The notes: generated from the letters alone by a model not told the origin. A stretch of DNA of 64,000 bases from Paragyromitra xinjiangensis (GCA_038503065.1 JBCAMK010000010.1:2002512-2066511); one strand, 5' to 3'; counted from the first letter of the stretch, positions 47,694 to 60,259 are shown. Numbers and translations: made by a program.

Positions 47694-48682
47694 TCAAGGC
47701 TGGTCAATCACTTTGCGGACTGTATGTTCCTTCATCTGTTTCTTCACGATGCTTCCATGAAGAACTCTCAGTAATGAATGGTTTCTCGCTCGGATGGTGA
47801 TCGCCAATAAAACACAAAACCGCTGGCAATTGTTGGTCAAAAGGTGGTAGTCTTGTTGGCGCTTCCAGATACGTTGTGCTATGCCGAAACTTAGGAATTG
47901 AATACCTATAATAAATAGAGCTTTCGTACCTTCATGTCTAATCTCGCTATTGCTATATTTTGTCCTGGCTTCGATACCAGTCAAGATTTCCCAGCAAACA
48001 CCCCCAACATGTTCAAATTTGAGTTCGTGAAAACCTTCTCGCGGCCTCTCGCTCACTTGCATCATAAGACGAAGACCCTCTTTGTTTGCTTCTGGAACCC
48101 CCTCATCGTCCTCATGTCTGTCCTCTTGATCGGAGTCGTCTGGCGGCTTGAGTTCCTCATAGGGGCCATCTTTACTATCGGATCCGGACTTATCACCCCC
48201 AGATCCCTTCTTACGTAACTCAAACACACGTTGAATTCGGGGATCCTCTGAGTCGACTAACGGAGTTTTGGCTTTTGAATTAGGTGAATATTCACTTGGC
48301 TTTAACGGTTAAGCACCAGAATATCCAAAGAATTGTGGCGAAGGTTTAGAATGGTTGGTTACCTCTAAAACAACGAGTGCCCAATGACTAGCTTTCTGGA
48401 ATGATCGTGGTCAATAGGAGTAGGGCGGGTGTAGAATTAGAGGAAGATGGCGAATCAATACCTCTCCGAGGAACTCAGAAAATTCGTTCAAAAATGAAAA
48501 GGAAGAGTTCCCAAACATCCTGGTGATTTTCTGGCGTTTCTGCTAGATGGAGGTGAGCTTAGGATCATGAGCCAAACATTGTCATATACCTTCTTCGTCT
48601 CATCTCCTGAAAGCGTGCTAAGGGGACGGAACATTATACGAAATTCTCTATTCATCCGTTGTGGGTTGCTAGGTGAAGCCAT
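47694..48682 (-). CDS. LRAT/PPPDE-like (His...NCQ) protein
   Basis: Five exons (48682-48590, 48539-48462, 48395-48363, 48299-47930, 47878-47694) with introns of 50-66 nt encode 252 residues. The tiny 33-nt third exon encodes KASHWALVVLE with His61, and the last exon carries LLTNNCQRF with Cys209. A His in HWALVV followed downstream by a Cys in NCxxF is the layout of the circularly permuted papain-fold families (LRAT/HRASLS acyltransferases, PPPDE peptidases). Between them lies an acidic low-complexity insert (ELKPPDDSDQEDRHEDDEGV). Intron 4 (51 nt) is divisible by three and stop-free, so retention would add 17 residues. An enzyme cleaving or forming thioester, amide or isopeptide bonds is possible; activity is unproven. 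No signal peptide. Confidence 0.65.
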
Positions 48683-51391
48683 TGCGTTTTGAGGGAAAAA
48701 GAGAAACGAATGTATACGGGAAGTAGTGGAGTACTCGATTGGTGTTGAGTAGTTTTGAATAGCTGGTGGGGGATTCTTCTTATCAGTTTTGCATACTCTT
48801 AGTTTTCTGGCGGTGGATTTTATTAAAACTGGGGGACAAGAGGTTTATCTGGATTTTGTTGGTAGTCTACTTACCTAAAGTTATTAGTCTAGTATGATTA
48901 CTACGTGTACCGTATAGTCTTGGCGATAGTAAGATTATTTTGGCCAGGCAGTTGTAAATTAGCCTTTGAAAGAGCTGGGGGAAGTGTAAAAATGGCCGTG
49001 AGGTATCATGGGGTATGGACTGGCGAACCAAGGAGCTATAATCAGAGAGTTAACTTCCTGTTTTGATCAAGTAAAACAATTTTACGGTGCTTTATGCCCT
49101 ATATGATTATTCTATTCGAGGCAGGCACGAGGAGCAATATGAGTTGACAAATTTCAATCGATTCGTCCGTGTGTTGGATAAGGCTGAGTCAAAAGTCTCT
49201 ACCAAGTAGTATATTCATGCTCATCCCAATACCTTAGGGGTAGCCAATAATACCGGGCTAGGCGATGTTAGGCTGATTGAAAAACAAACGATAATGAGAT
49301 CACTGTGCCCAATCTCCCGGGGCCTAGGATATATCTTCTAGAGATTCTGCAAACTTCTTCTGTTCGACGCTTCTTTATAAATGCTTTATGAATTTCGAGT
49401 AGCCATTCTGGGAATTCATAGCGATGAAAAATCTACCCCACGGGTGGTGCTTAATGCTGTATATATGTATCAAAATTCCCCCTGTCAAGTATCCCATCCC
49501 ACAGATAGGGCTTTGGCATTCTAGATAGCAACGCGATAGATAGGTTGAAAGGAGTATGCTTAGGAATAGTTTTTGCTTTGTTTTTTTGTTTTTTGTTTTT
49601 TTGTTTTCTTATTGCAAAAGAAAATTTTGGTGTATAGCGAGGGCACAGTTTTGGAGATTACAGGGATGACAGAACAGTGTCTCATGAGGTTTCTGTTCCG
49701 GTGTACCCGGCGCCAATGCCAAAATCCTCGAAGCACTTGATGCTCGATTTCTACCTGGCGGGTAGGAAAGAGCGGGGAAGGGCCTTATTAGATGTGCCTG
49801 AACGATTGAATGGGCTACCTATGTTATTGATAATTAACCTGGGCCTGTGTGGCTCAGGATATGCATAGCCATAGCATCGGGTGCGCAGGTTGCCGCCCTC
49901 CCGCAGATATCAAATCCATTATCCGAGCGAGACAGTTTCACTCCTCAAGAGCTATTTCCTACCAATACACCTTTCAGTGCAGTGGGGCTAGGTAGGTAAT
50001 TAGGGTTGATTGCTGAGGTTTATCACGACTACAAACAGCACCTAGTCTCGATATTACTAAGAAATGCCCTACAAAGCATTTCTTACCTAGCTTTTCCTAT
50101 TCGTAGAATTGCGACCGTAGAACTATCATAGGCGGCCTCTCTTCTGGTGTGGTTCATAGTTCCACGACATATCGTTTCCTTTCTAGGAATTTGAAGGGCT
50201 TCAGATATCCGGAAGAGGGGTGGTGGGCACCCCTCAATATGATGAGGTTGTCGAATCAATTGTCTGGAGCGTCACGGCCCACTTTCCTACTCAGATTCTC
50301 CGGGAAGGCGTCCAGTAACTATTGTGCTAATACTCTATCCTGGCAAATTTCGATCCCAGAGTAGAGTGCACTGGTTACACGAATGTGTGCTAGAACAAAG
50401 CGCTGACGCAGTTTGAAATAGTCATGTTTCTTTTTTGCGCATGTTTGCGCATTCGCGTCACACTAAACTTCACTTGCACAGATATTGGTTTCGTTGGAGT
50501 TTGCCTAATACCACCAAACACGCCCTATTTTCTTACTGATAATGAATGGAAGTGGATAGGGGCAATAGGTGGAAGGTGTGTTCCTGCTAGGTAGCTGAGC
50601 TGACATCCGGATCTGGTTGTAATTACTAAATACCCCGCGCGCTCATAGTTGTTCTTCAAACGTTACCGGATACCAGATTGGGCTAGCGTTACTACCAGCC
50701 TTCGCCCGCATCCTGTAGGGCTTAAGAAAATGGACTGGGTTCTGTACTCTCTTGACCTATAATTCGCTGGTTTCGTGTAACCGGGGCTTTAGCCAAATAA
50801 GTCGCCGAATTTCGTTTGCGGCGCGGTTAGTACTCGTAAATGGTGAGCCAACATGAGAAACATGGCGCTCCGATCACCAGATTCCGGTAACGTTTGAGGA
50901 ACATGCGTAGACACGTATTGTGGGATCAGAGGTGGATATCCTTTTGACTCTAGCAGTGGTGATAGACTTCTATCCTATGACCTTATTCTGACCCATTCGT
51001 TGGAATTGGGAAAAGTATTTTCTGATCTCGAGATCTTGCTTTTTGATAGCTAGCTCAACTGGCTGTGGTTGCCAGCGTCAACCTACCATTTTGCTGGGAT
51101 GTGTGTAATTTGATTGAGAAAGGTTACTGGAATTACCAGTATATGAATATTGGACAAGCCTTCCCCACCCCCTGAATGCAAATGCGTACGCAGTCAAAAC
51201 ATGTTAAAAGAGCCGGTATCGCTTAGCAAAAAATTCTGGGCCCGCTTCCTCAGCATCAGGGAACTAGTCCAACACTGAGATCATTTATACTATTTTTTAT
51301 ACTTACTTGATCTCCTACTACGTACCCTCATACCTTCCTTCCCTTCGTCCTCAAAATATCCTGGCGGCCGTTAGCACCCGAGAGTGGAAAT
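48683..51391. other. Gene-poor stretch
   Basis: No supportable gene. Contains a T/G homopolymer-like run (TTTTTTG units) at ~49568-49610 and the inverted-repeat element at 50651-50902. The last 100 bases before 51392 are C/T-rich and fit a promoter. Confidence 0.5.
50651..50902. mobile_element. 252-bp inverted-repeat element
   Basis: The left end reads GTTCTTCAAACGTTACCGGA (50651-50670). The right end (50881-50902) is its inverted copy, with one mismatch over these 20 bases. The 208-bp centre is noncoding. A direct target duplication is not evident, so this is a probable but unproven MITE. Confidence 0.5.
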
Positions 51392-52500
51392 ATGGGTTCT
51401 ACTCAAGCTGGCTCATCGAGTGAGAAATCACAACCGGTAGGTCTAATCCTGCGAGTTTGTCCGCATCGAGAACTAACACTTGATTTTAGCTAGGTACCCC
51501 ATCCCGATGTCTAGAACCTCCGTTTGGTCAGAAGGAGTCTCTTCTAGGGGGTGGTCAAATCCCCCCTTCCGCATTTTTCCTGCCTATCATGTGGCCGAAG
51601 GATAAAAAAAAAACTCCGCCGATGGATGTGACTCTAGCGACGGAGGAGCAGATTTTATCGGAATGTGTCGAGGAAGAGCTTGATGTCTCTCGATTGGGAA
51701 CCATCCACAAGCAACTCTGGCTCGCTGGTCGCGCTGGAAATATTCGCTCTCTCCATAGACAGAAGATCCTTGGGCGTGAAATAGTCATCACGGAAGATAC
51801 AAACCTTCACCTTGTTTGGGATCAGACACGAATCTTTATCAAACCACTGCCGAAATTCCTCCTCGATTATAGTTTCTTCAAACGGAATCTCTGCTCTGAC
51901 GAGGACCTACACAAAAAAGCTTGCGGATTACTATCAACCTATACAAAACTAATCCTCCACGAGAGTGATTTCATCATGGCTATAGAGATGAATCTCCTAC
52001 CATCCACTTTGAAGGACAAATACAACGGGTGGTGTGAATTTGCAGTCAAGCTTCGATCAAATATCCATCAAGACTCGGTGGATGAGAGGTACATTTATGG
52101 CGAGCTTCGAATGACGCGGTTGAACCTTATTTATCGGGTCCTGGGTTATGGTGCAAGGGGATTTCATTCTAATTACAACCGATATGGATTTTTCTTCCAG
52201 CGGAACTTTGGCGGGTTGTTGATAGGCTTTGGATACATATCTCTCGTGCTGGCGGCGATGCAGACGGTTCTTAGCTCACCATTCGGGGAGAGCCAGTATA
52301 TGAAGGGAACTTCATATGGATTTGGGATTTTTTCATATGTTACGATTATGGTAGTTCTGGGGGTTGTTTTGTTGATATTCTTCATGTTCGTTGTGCTGTT
52401 CGCGAGCAATCTTCTGGTGACATTGAGGCATGATCGTGAGCGTAAGTGTAAGCCGGCAGAGGTGGATCTAGAAGCAGATGGCGGAGGTAGTAGAGCTTAG
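51392..52500 (+). CDS. Two-TM fungal membrane protein, paralog A
   Basis: Exons 51392-51436 and 51490-52500 (intron 53 nt, ACTAAC branch) encode 351 residues. The family hallmarks are LWLAGRAGNIRSLHRQKIL, then ITEDTNLHLVW and RIFIKPLPKFLL, a central helical region, YGELRMTRLNLIYR, and two C-terminal TM segments (LLIGFGYISLVLAAMQTVL and IMVVLGVVLLIFFMFVVLF). From memory this is the mould-specific family Pfam calls DUF6601; I cannot confirm the accession. No catalytic motif. It shares ~40-45% identity by eye, and the first-intron position and phase, with the minus-strand gene at 60260-61304, so the two are duplicates. The cytosolic domain plus membrane anchor resembles fungal accessory membrane proteins of unknown role. 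Confidence 0.82.
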
Positions 52501-53340
52501 TTAAAAAAATTTAATGCTTTTGACGGGGTGACTTTCGGGATGTGGATTACTTGTATGATAATTGGTTATCGTAAGCTGTGCTAGAATCGACGGGATAGGG
52601 ACAATAGATGCAAGGGGGAGTACCTTCGAGAGAGAAAGAAACAACCTTTTGCCTACACTTGATATACAGGCAACGAACATAGGATTGAGTGGAGACATCT
52701 GCGATGTGAATAAAATGTCATTGTGATGATCAGCAAAAATCTGAGGTGGTACATGCGGGCCTCGTGAAAGATGCTCTCTCTGCTAGGTGAGACACCTTTT
52801 GATCTTACGACACGTAGATAGAAGATACAGGGTGTAGGATTTAAACCTTGCAATGGGCAAATCTCAACGGAGCCTCATAGTCGCCGAGTGATTCACTATG
52901 ATTAACAGTAGCAGATAGACCGATAATTCATTAAGCGCATCCAACTACTTGGGTTATGGCACTAATTAGTAGTAGCGCAGAGGACCAGCAAAGTTCCATG
53001 CAGGGCGAAACAGCTAGGTAATGTTTCTTGTGGTTATTTACTATTACCTCTTACTAGAAACTAGCTCCTGTCTACTGCTTTGAGCGTACAGCAAGTATAG
53101 GGAGTTGTTCAATATTCGAGGTATAACCGGAGCGAATTTTTGTATATTTCGTAATGAGCTTTAATTCCCTAGGAGTGTTTCTATTTTATGCTATGCTATG
53201 TTAACACTTCTATGAATGATCCCCAAAGTCATTGAAAGATGTGGAGAGCTGTGGGTAGTATCCTAAAACAAATTAGACGCCCAAGGGGCCCTAAAGTACA
53301 GCTTTTTGGTATGAATAGCAAATATTAACCTCACCAGGTC
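52501..53340. other. Intergenic between convergent genes
   Basis: 3' flanks of the plus-strand membrane protein and the minus-strand glycosidase. Nothing else seen. Confidence 0.5.
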
Positions 53341-54735
53341 TTACTTAAATGCCTCAAGCCGCTTTGCTTCTGTTTTCCAATCACCCCGCGCAACTTCCAT
53401 CAGTATGCCCCAAGCCTGCCCTTCTGCCGCAGTTCCGGGCATATTAAACCTCGGACTTCCGCATACGTCCCTCACAAAGCCATATCGATCCACTTTCTCT
53501 CTGGCTACAGCCCACATAGCGTCTGCAGCCCGCTCGTAGCGCGCTTTCCGATCTACATCCAGTAGTGGTAGTCCCAATCGTTCTGCTCTGTTAAGCTCAA
53601 GGAGCCGATACAGCGTTGCAGCAAGAATCTGCGAAAGGCCAACCTCGACAAATGTCGTGACGTCATCGACAACATTATGAAACAGCCCATCTGCACGTTG
53701 GTGTATAAGACACGCATCGAGCAAGGACAATAGAATGGTATGCACATGCAAAACCCGCTGTAACCCGATGCTGTCGGTGTGGAGCCAAGAGCGGGCCCAA
53801 GGGGCGGAGTCGATATGGATTTGGATACTACGGAGGACACGAACAATTCCGGCGCAAACCCAACCATTGCCGACGCCCCATGGGCGCGCGCCGTACATGC
53901 CACCCGTAGGTGATGGGGGTGGGAAAGCTCGCGTTGCGCAGTCGTAGTTGTGGGCGAGAAGGCCCGAGGGGAGGCGGAGGTAATGTGTCATGAGGATAAT
54001 CTGGTCAAGGGCGGAGTTGAGAAGGTGAGAGGAAGGAGAAGGAGAGGAGAAAGCAGTGGCTGCAAGAGCCGGTGGCCCCATGTAAACTCCGTCGGACCAG
54101 ATTTGGCATGGACGGGGTGCTGCAAGATGGCTTAAAACCTAAGCATAGAGCTGAGTTAGTTGACAGTGCTGGCAGGCAAGTAGAAACCGGGACCTAGGCA
54201 TCTATTTTCTCCGGATTCTCCTATTGTGCATCTTTAACTGTGAAGGGTTGTGGGACAGTACCCCTTCTGCCGGTAATTTCCCCTCCGCTGATTCTTCTGG
54301 GGAAAGCATCATTCTTTGAGCCCGGTGTACCAAGTAATCAACCATCCTGTCCACCTTCTCTTTCCAGCCAGAAATAATGTAGGGATCTATAGGTAGGAAT
54401 TCTTTTGGGCTTTTCTCTCCAGAAAGCACATAATAGACGCTCTCTAAGATGCACGCGGGGTCCAACGCGCCTCCATCACCGCTGCCGTGATCATCACTGT
54501 TGATCCGGGTGGCTAGGCGACCGTCGTCCGAGGCGCGTAGAAGTGCATCATGGCAGAGACCATAAAGATAGTAGGAGATGGTAGAGCTCAAGTGGGAAAC
54601 GTCTTCAACCGCTTGGATTGAGCTGGAGTGAAGTACCTCGAGGAGAGCTTGTCCGGTAACACCTTGCTCCCAGGATGCGCGTTGAGCAGAAAGGAGCGGT
54701 GGAAGGAGACATTGTATTTGCTGTAAGCTCTCCAT
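53341..54735 (-). CDS. Six-hairpin glycosidase-like protein (GH88/GH105 type)
   Basis: Exons 54735-54262 and 54138-53341 joined over a 123-nt intron encode 423 residues. Joining restores EGVLSHLAAPRPCQIWSDGVYMGPP; the WSDxxYMxxP block carries the probable catalytic Asp174. Other family blocks are SAQRASWEQGVTGQALLEVL near the N-terminus, GGMYGARPWGVGNGWVCAG (~238-256), DGLFHNVVDD and TAAEGQAWGI. GH105/GH88 enzymes are alpha/alpha-barrels that release unsaturated uronic acid residues from pectin or glycosaminoglycan fragments by hydrating the 4,5 double bond. No signal peptide, so an intracellular enzyme acting on imported oligosaccharides. Both the end of exon 1's read-through and the start of exon 2 encode VLSH, so the intron could be missed by frame alone. 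Confidence 0.8.
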
Positions 54736-55379
54736 TGCTAATGTGTGTAGGTATTGACCAATCTTGAGTGGTGTGGGGGATAAGGGAGTACGTATATACC
54801 AATACTTACTCTAGGTATGCTGTGGGGAAGTGGGGGAAGTAGGTGTCAGAATCAATAGTACAATAGTACTGGAGGAAGGGCCGAATTTCCGGTTATATTA
54901 CTATTTCGAGTCATAGTATTCAGGGCCTTTGCGAGGAATAGTTAGCCCGTTGACCAAAGGGGCAGGCGGATTGCATGAAGGGAAAACCTTGCGTGAATCG
55001 GGGTTAGGGTTGACATAAACCTAATTTATAACGGAAAAGTACTTAGCGTGGGGCTCCCCACCAAGGGGGTTACTGCTCTTCTGTCTAGGCATCCTCACAG
55101 CTGTTATTTCCGGCGCGAGTTAAGTTCGGGTTTAGTTCCGCAAGGATTCTCGGAGAAAATGCTGGAACAGGAAACCGAGTGAGAGAATATGATGGCAGGT
55201 GTAATAGGGTTAGTAGTGCCGAGCCTACGAGTTAGCTACTTCGAGGGATTGTGCGCAGTTTGATAAGAAGAGTGTATTCATGGACTTTACCAAGTTAACT
55301 TTCATAATCAAACTAGGCCGCATCTGCTTAGATAGCCCTCCGCTTCTTCTCACCGGGACTGATTTCTTAGCATACCGGT

Positions 55380-55635
55380 CTAGGGACAGTTCCAGGCAAC
55401 TGCATGAACCTTTGGTTTCGCTATGGTACAAATAAAACGACCCTTTTGCTCCGGTTGGCAAACCATTCCGACTATAGGAATTGACGTTCCCGAACCCCCA
55501 GCGGCAACCGTGGTTTCGTTGATGTCCGAGGAAAAAAGCTCATGGTCTTTGTCGTCGTCTGCGTAGGGTTTCCCTCACTTGTAGCAGGCCTTCTTAAAGG
55601 TCAGATCTTATAAGAGTCTGTGAAAGCTTACCCAT
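55380..55635 (-). CDS. Possible 65-residue protein with a 4-nt first coding exon
   Basis: On the minus strand a TATATAAAGG box (55786-55777) is followed ~145 bases on by the first ATG of the transcript, ATGG|GTAAGC (55635-55632 coding). A 58-nt intron (CTGAC branch, acceptor GTGAG) leads to exon 2 (55573-55380), giving MGKPYADDDKDHELFSSDIN and onward to AVAWNCP. Three Cys, acidic N-terminus, no signal peptide, no known family. The absence of any other ATG between TATA box and donor favours this start, but transcripts are needed. A different frame continues downstream (55461-55225) and might be a further exon. Confidence 0.3.
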
Positions 55636-55776
55636 TGCGCGTATCCCCTTCTGGCTCAGAATGGAAAAGGTGTAGAGGGAACCGAGAAAATTGGACAAGG
55701 TTTTTTGCGGCACTTGAGGGTTTGAAGTTATTGAATTGACACCAATTCAAGCCCAATTCTTCGGGCGTTCACAGCT

Positions 55777-55786
55777 CCTTTATATA
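55777..55786 (-). promoter_or_regulatory. TATA box on the minus strand
   Basis: TATATAAAGG read on the minus strand, placed upstream of the candidate micro-exon gene. Strong match to the eukaryotic TATA consensus, but not proof of transcription. Confidence 0.4.
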
Positions 55787-57320
55787 AGTCGAACTAAACT
55801 TTCTCATCAGCATTCGTATTTTCGCTCATAGAAGAGCCGTGCTGCTGCACAGAAGACCTGCACTACGACACGGAGAGGCTGCCTAAATCGTGATGCATGC
55901 CTGATGCAGATGGTGAATGACACGCGTTCCCATCAGAACTCTCGCTGGTTTTTTTTCTTGTTCTTTGTCGCTAAATGGTAGCTTGATTCGTTCCTAATAT
56001 TTTCCCTTCAGCTGTAACTCATACTCCAGGCCTCATATGGAGTTACTCGAGTACGGCTGGAGATAGGTAATCAGAGGGTAGGGTGGTTAGTAATTTATGG
56101 TTCCAGAATTTCTCTCTACGGCTATTCATTAACGAAGACGCATACCCAATAGTCACAGATTACCATATGCATAACCTGCTCAAGCTCTAATTCACATTCT
56201 ACCGAGCCTAGTAAGTTGGTGATATTATGATTTCAAAGCGGGCTTAAAGTTGCATAATCTCAGCTGGGTTCCTGTTGGATTTGACTTCGGATGCCAATCA
56301 TTTTTCCCGTGAAGGGCTTTCCTCATCATGCTGAGCTATTATTAGCTGAACCGAAGGTCTTCGCTCCGTATTCCGCGTATCACTCAGTTGATCTGCGATC
56401 CTCATACTTTGCAGGAGCTGGAATTTTGGCCTGACATTTTAATAGGATGTAACCTAAGTTACTTATTCAAGAGAAGGGTAATTTATTGGCACAGATCGAT
56501 TACCGCCCCCTCAGTGGGTTAACCCTCCAATCGCCCCCTCAGTGACCAAATCTTCGAGATTTGACTTGTTCAATCTTGCCAGCTTGTATATAATAGGACC
56601 TCGTTGGTCATGCAAAAAATATTTGATCGGTGCGGCTGGGACGTTATGCATCAAACCAGCTGAAACTCTGGAGAAGGATGGGAAGCGAGAGCAACGTACC
56701 CCACCTCGCCACGTGCTCCTTATCATCCTTCAAGCATCATCACGGCTTTTACCCCAGCCATCTATCGTAATTACTGAAAAGCCGTTTGTCTCCTCTATAT
56801 CCATGTTCACGGTCGAAATGTTGAAAATGGCAGTTGACAATCTCATCGATCCGCATTACCGAATACGTTCTCAGCTCTGATAGAATGGAAAGTTGTATTC
56901 GCTTTGTTATTGTTTTATCGCTTGCAATTGGCTGGTGCTCGGCTATTCCCTCTCCGTGCGAATACCAGACAATACTAGATCCATCCATCCAGAAGATTCT
57001 AATAGCCCTAGATGCAGCCTTTCAGCTGTAACTTAATGCCCCAGTACGTATCTAGTAGTGTAAGTGGGCACTTGGTTCATGCAATAAGATCCTGGCACTG
57101 TCGTGACACGTCAAGAAAACAACTAACATCAAGTAACACAGTCGCAAAGTGTTCTGTGCTAGTACAATACGGAGCATAAATGATTTTTATCTCCGAGTTT
57201 TCAACACCCCCTATGATGCGTGAATAAATAACTACCTATGGCTTCGCTCGCAATAGAGTTAATACATATCGCTAGGAATTCCTACCTCAATTTCGCACAC
57301 TAAAGCACCACATACTCATC
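55787..57320. other. Intergenic
   Basis: No supportable gene. Frames at 56511-56988 on both strands have no domain. The final ~40 bases before 57321 are C/A-rich, a normal leader for the oxidase gene. Confidence 0.5.
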
Positions 57321-59708
57321 ATGACAGAACCTAGTGGTCCCTCGTTCCACTCTATTGCTGCTCGTTATCTGATCAAGAATGCAGTAGAAGAAGTCCAGGC
57401 CAAGCTTCCTTTGAATATTCCCGAATTTCGCACGGATATACCCGAGCTTTCTCTCGCTACTCCCAATGTACCAGCCGATGTAGAACCCACCTCTCAAACA
57501 ACCCCTCTAGGTATTCCTAAGGGTTCCTCAAGTGCTCCTGGAATTCCGGTGGGGATGGTTAGCCGGGACTACGTGGTCCGAAGTCCCCCTACGGATATCC
57601 CTGTATCTTCCTCATATCCGTTCAACGTCTTTGATCCATTCTTGTCAAGCAAGTCAGTGCGCTCGGCTTCTGAAGAGTTGGAGGTTTGTATCATTGGAGC
57701 TGGTATAGCTGGATTACGGACAGCCTCCTTTCTAGATTATTTGGGCATCAAATACACTATCCTTGAGGCGTCTTCAAGACCTGGTGGAAGAGTTTTCACG
57801 CACCATTTCGGGGAGCAAAAGACGAAGAAAAGTGCCGCCAGTGAGCAAACTGATAGCGCCGTGATAGAAACCATCGATCATAATTACTATGATGTAGGGG
57901 CTATGAGGTTTCCACGCACCAAAGTTCTTGAACTCACGTTCAAACTTTTTGAAGAGCTAGAAATCATTGAAGGAAGGGAATTGATACCTTATATCATGAG
58001 TAACCCAAAGAATATTGGGTTATATAATGGCAAGTCTAAAATACCTTCTAAAGATCGGAACCACTGATTGTTTCTCGAAAGGCCATAGAATTGCGAAGGG
58101 GGAATTAAAGTCAGTAGCAGACCCCTACGGAGATCGTGGCAATGTGAGTGATAATTAAGAGTTTAACTACAACGCGAGTAAAGATAGATAGCTAATCTAA
58201 ACCACTCTCGCTTAAGGTTCCAGAGGAATATCTTAAACGCTCATTCACCAAACGCGACAAGACACTTGTGACGGGGGTCGCCGCCCTTGCTGCGGAAGCC
58301 TTGGAGCCGTTCAAAGTGGGGCTGGCAGATGATTTCAAGAAAGGTTGGGAGAATTTGATGAATTATGACCACTACTCCACACGAGAGTACCTGCTTCAAA
58401 TAAAGAAATATCCCATGTCTGTTGTCCAATGGATGGAAAGGACCGACGGATCTACAGGAGCATATGATCTTGCATTCTCGGAAGCATGTCTCGCGACTCG
58501 CTTGACCATATAACCAGCTAACATCATAATTTAGAAAGTCTTAGGGTCAATGGATTTCGACTACCCGTTTAGACGAGGAGAGAATCCACATCCAAATAAG
58601 GAACAAGAGTGGTTCTGTATCGATGGTGGATCTTCAGTGATCATTGATCGCATCGTCAAGCGCTTATCTAACGAGCCGAACTATACCCACCGAGTTACCG
58701 GGATCCGGATGGAAGACCGATCATTGGGCAGCCCAAAGATGTTCATCAAGCTTCAAGGTCGATCTAGTTACGAAGGAAAACACTTCTCTCATATAATTGC
58801 CTCGGCTCCATTATCCTGCCTTAGTTCTATGGATTTGACTCAGGCTGGTCTAAGTTATATCCAGAAGCAGGCCATACGGACCTTGGGTTACGGCACTGCT
58901 ATAAAAATAGGAGTCAAATTTAAGACGCGATGGTGGCAGAAACCAGGGTTTGAACAAAGGGGAGGCGTGAGTAATACAGACAGACCAGTGAGGATTGTTG
59001 TCTATCCAAGTTATGGGATTGACGATCCTGAAGATGAATCAGGTGTCTTAATTGCAAGTTATGCCTGGTATTTCACTCTTTGCTTGTACCCAACTGGAGA
59101 GTAGAACTGTTGATATTCCTCAGGTCTCAGGATGCCGAGCGTTTGGGTGCGCATATGAAAGGAGAGGACTCAAAGTTTAGGGGGGAGAAGTTTCTGCTTG
59201 ATATAGTTTTCCGTGACCTCGCAGAAATGCACGGTAAAACTCCAGAGTGGTATGAAGAACAGTACGAAGATCACTATGGTGAGCAAATAACAAACCTCCG
59301 AATGAGATAAGAAGACTGTTGTATTCTAACTGTCGCTAGCCCATGACTGGAGCCGTGATGAATTTGCCGTTGGGGGTATGTTGCTAAACCACTTGAGAAG
59401 CAGGTAGCTAACACTTCGCGGGTTTAGCTTCGGCATTTTTCCGTCCTGGCCAGTTCAACCAGTTTTACCCTGAGATAACAAAGCCGGCCGCGAAAGGAAA
59501 TCTACATTTTGTAGGCGAAGCCTGCAGTACACATCACGCTTGGATCGAAGGGGCCCTTGCCTCAGCATGGAGATCAGTTTTTCATCTTTTGTTTAAGGAG
59601 CAAGAGTATGCCCTCCTTGAAAAGTTTGCGAACAGATGGCCACCACCTGCGGAGATAGATATCTACTTTGAGTGTTTGCAAGTTATGCGTGCAATCTTCG
59701 GGCTTTAA
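57321..59708 (+). CDS. Flavin-dependent L-amino-acid oxidase
   Basis: Seven exons (57321-58033, 58089-58143, 58217-58487, 58539-59067, 59124-59278, 59340-59375, 59428-59708) encode 679 residues. The FAD-binding Rossmann motif is at 122-150 (Gly126-x-Gly128-x-x-Gly131, Glu149), followed by RPGGRV (153-158) and DVGAMRFP, the substrate-proximal block of amine and amino-acid oxidases. The C-terminus has the second FAD block, LHFVGEACSTHHAWIEGALA. Splicing restores NVPEEYLK, GSMDFDYP, ASYAWSQDAERLG and AVGGASAFFRPGQF. Reaction: L-amino acid + O2 + H2O gives keto acid, ammonium and H2O2. No signal peptide. Residues 1-115 are a Pro/Ser-rich extension. Two introns use uncommon donors (GTCTAA at 58034, GTCTCG at 58488), the least certain borders. 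It may serve nitrogen supply or H2O2-based defence. Confidence 0.88.
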
Positions 59709-60259
59709 GCTACGAGATCTTTAGGTAGGGTAGAGGTAACCCGAATTAGTGAAGCCGGGGATATCGCTGGCTTGCGGGGCTGCAATAGTAAACTTGGAAT
59801 GATTCAATCGGCAAATGTGTCAGGGAAGGAGAGGCAGGTTTAGCGACCATAGGATAATTCATACCCTGCACTAGTTAGGCCTATAGCAATTGAAATTTCG
59901 TGATGATAAGTTTGCTTAATCACGAACTAGCTGTTAACAGTGCTCAGAGCGATGTTTGTGTATGGCCTCCAATTCCCCACCTAATATAATGATTTTTTTT
60001 CTTCTTGTGAATGGGCCAGGCTTGAGTTATTTTACTCGCCGTTAGGTTTTGAGCTCACTAGCTACATGATTTACTAGCCTTGCCAGCCTGCTAACTACTA
60101 TCTTGCGCTATATGATGTCCGAAACCCAATGAAATAGTGGAAAACGCTAGGAAATCCCACGAGCTGTGGCAGAGAATAGAAGCACATAATGCAGAACCTC
60201 ATGAAGAAATAATATACCCATATCGTCGATAAGGGTATCCACACGGCTATTCATCAAGT
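59709..60259. other. Intergenic between convergent genes
   Basis: 3' flanks of the oxidase (plus) and the second two-TM protein (minus). No other feature seen. Confidence 0.5.

Noticed and set aside
56511..56988. Paired frames on both strands upstream of the oxidase
   Set aside because: No family match, no second exon, unremarkable codon pattern.
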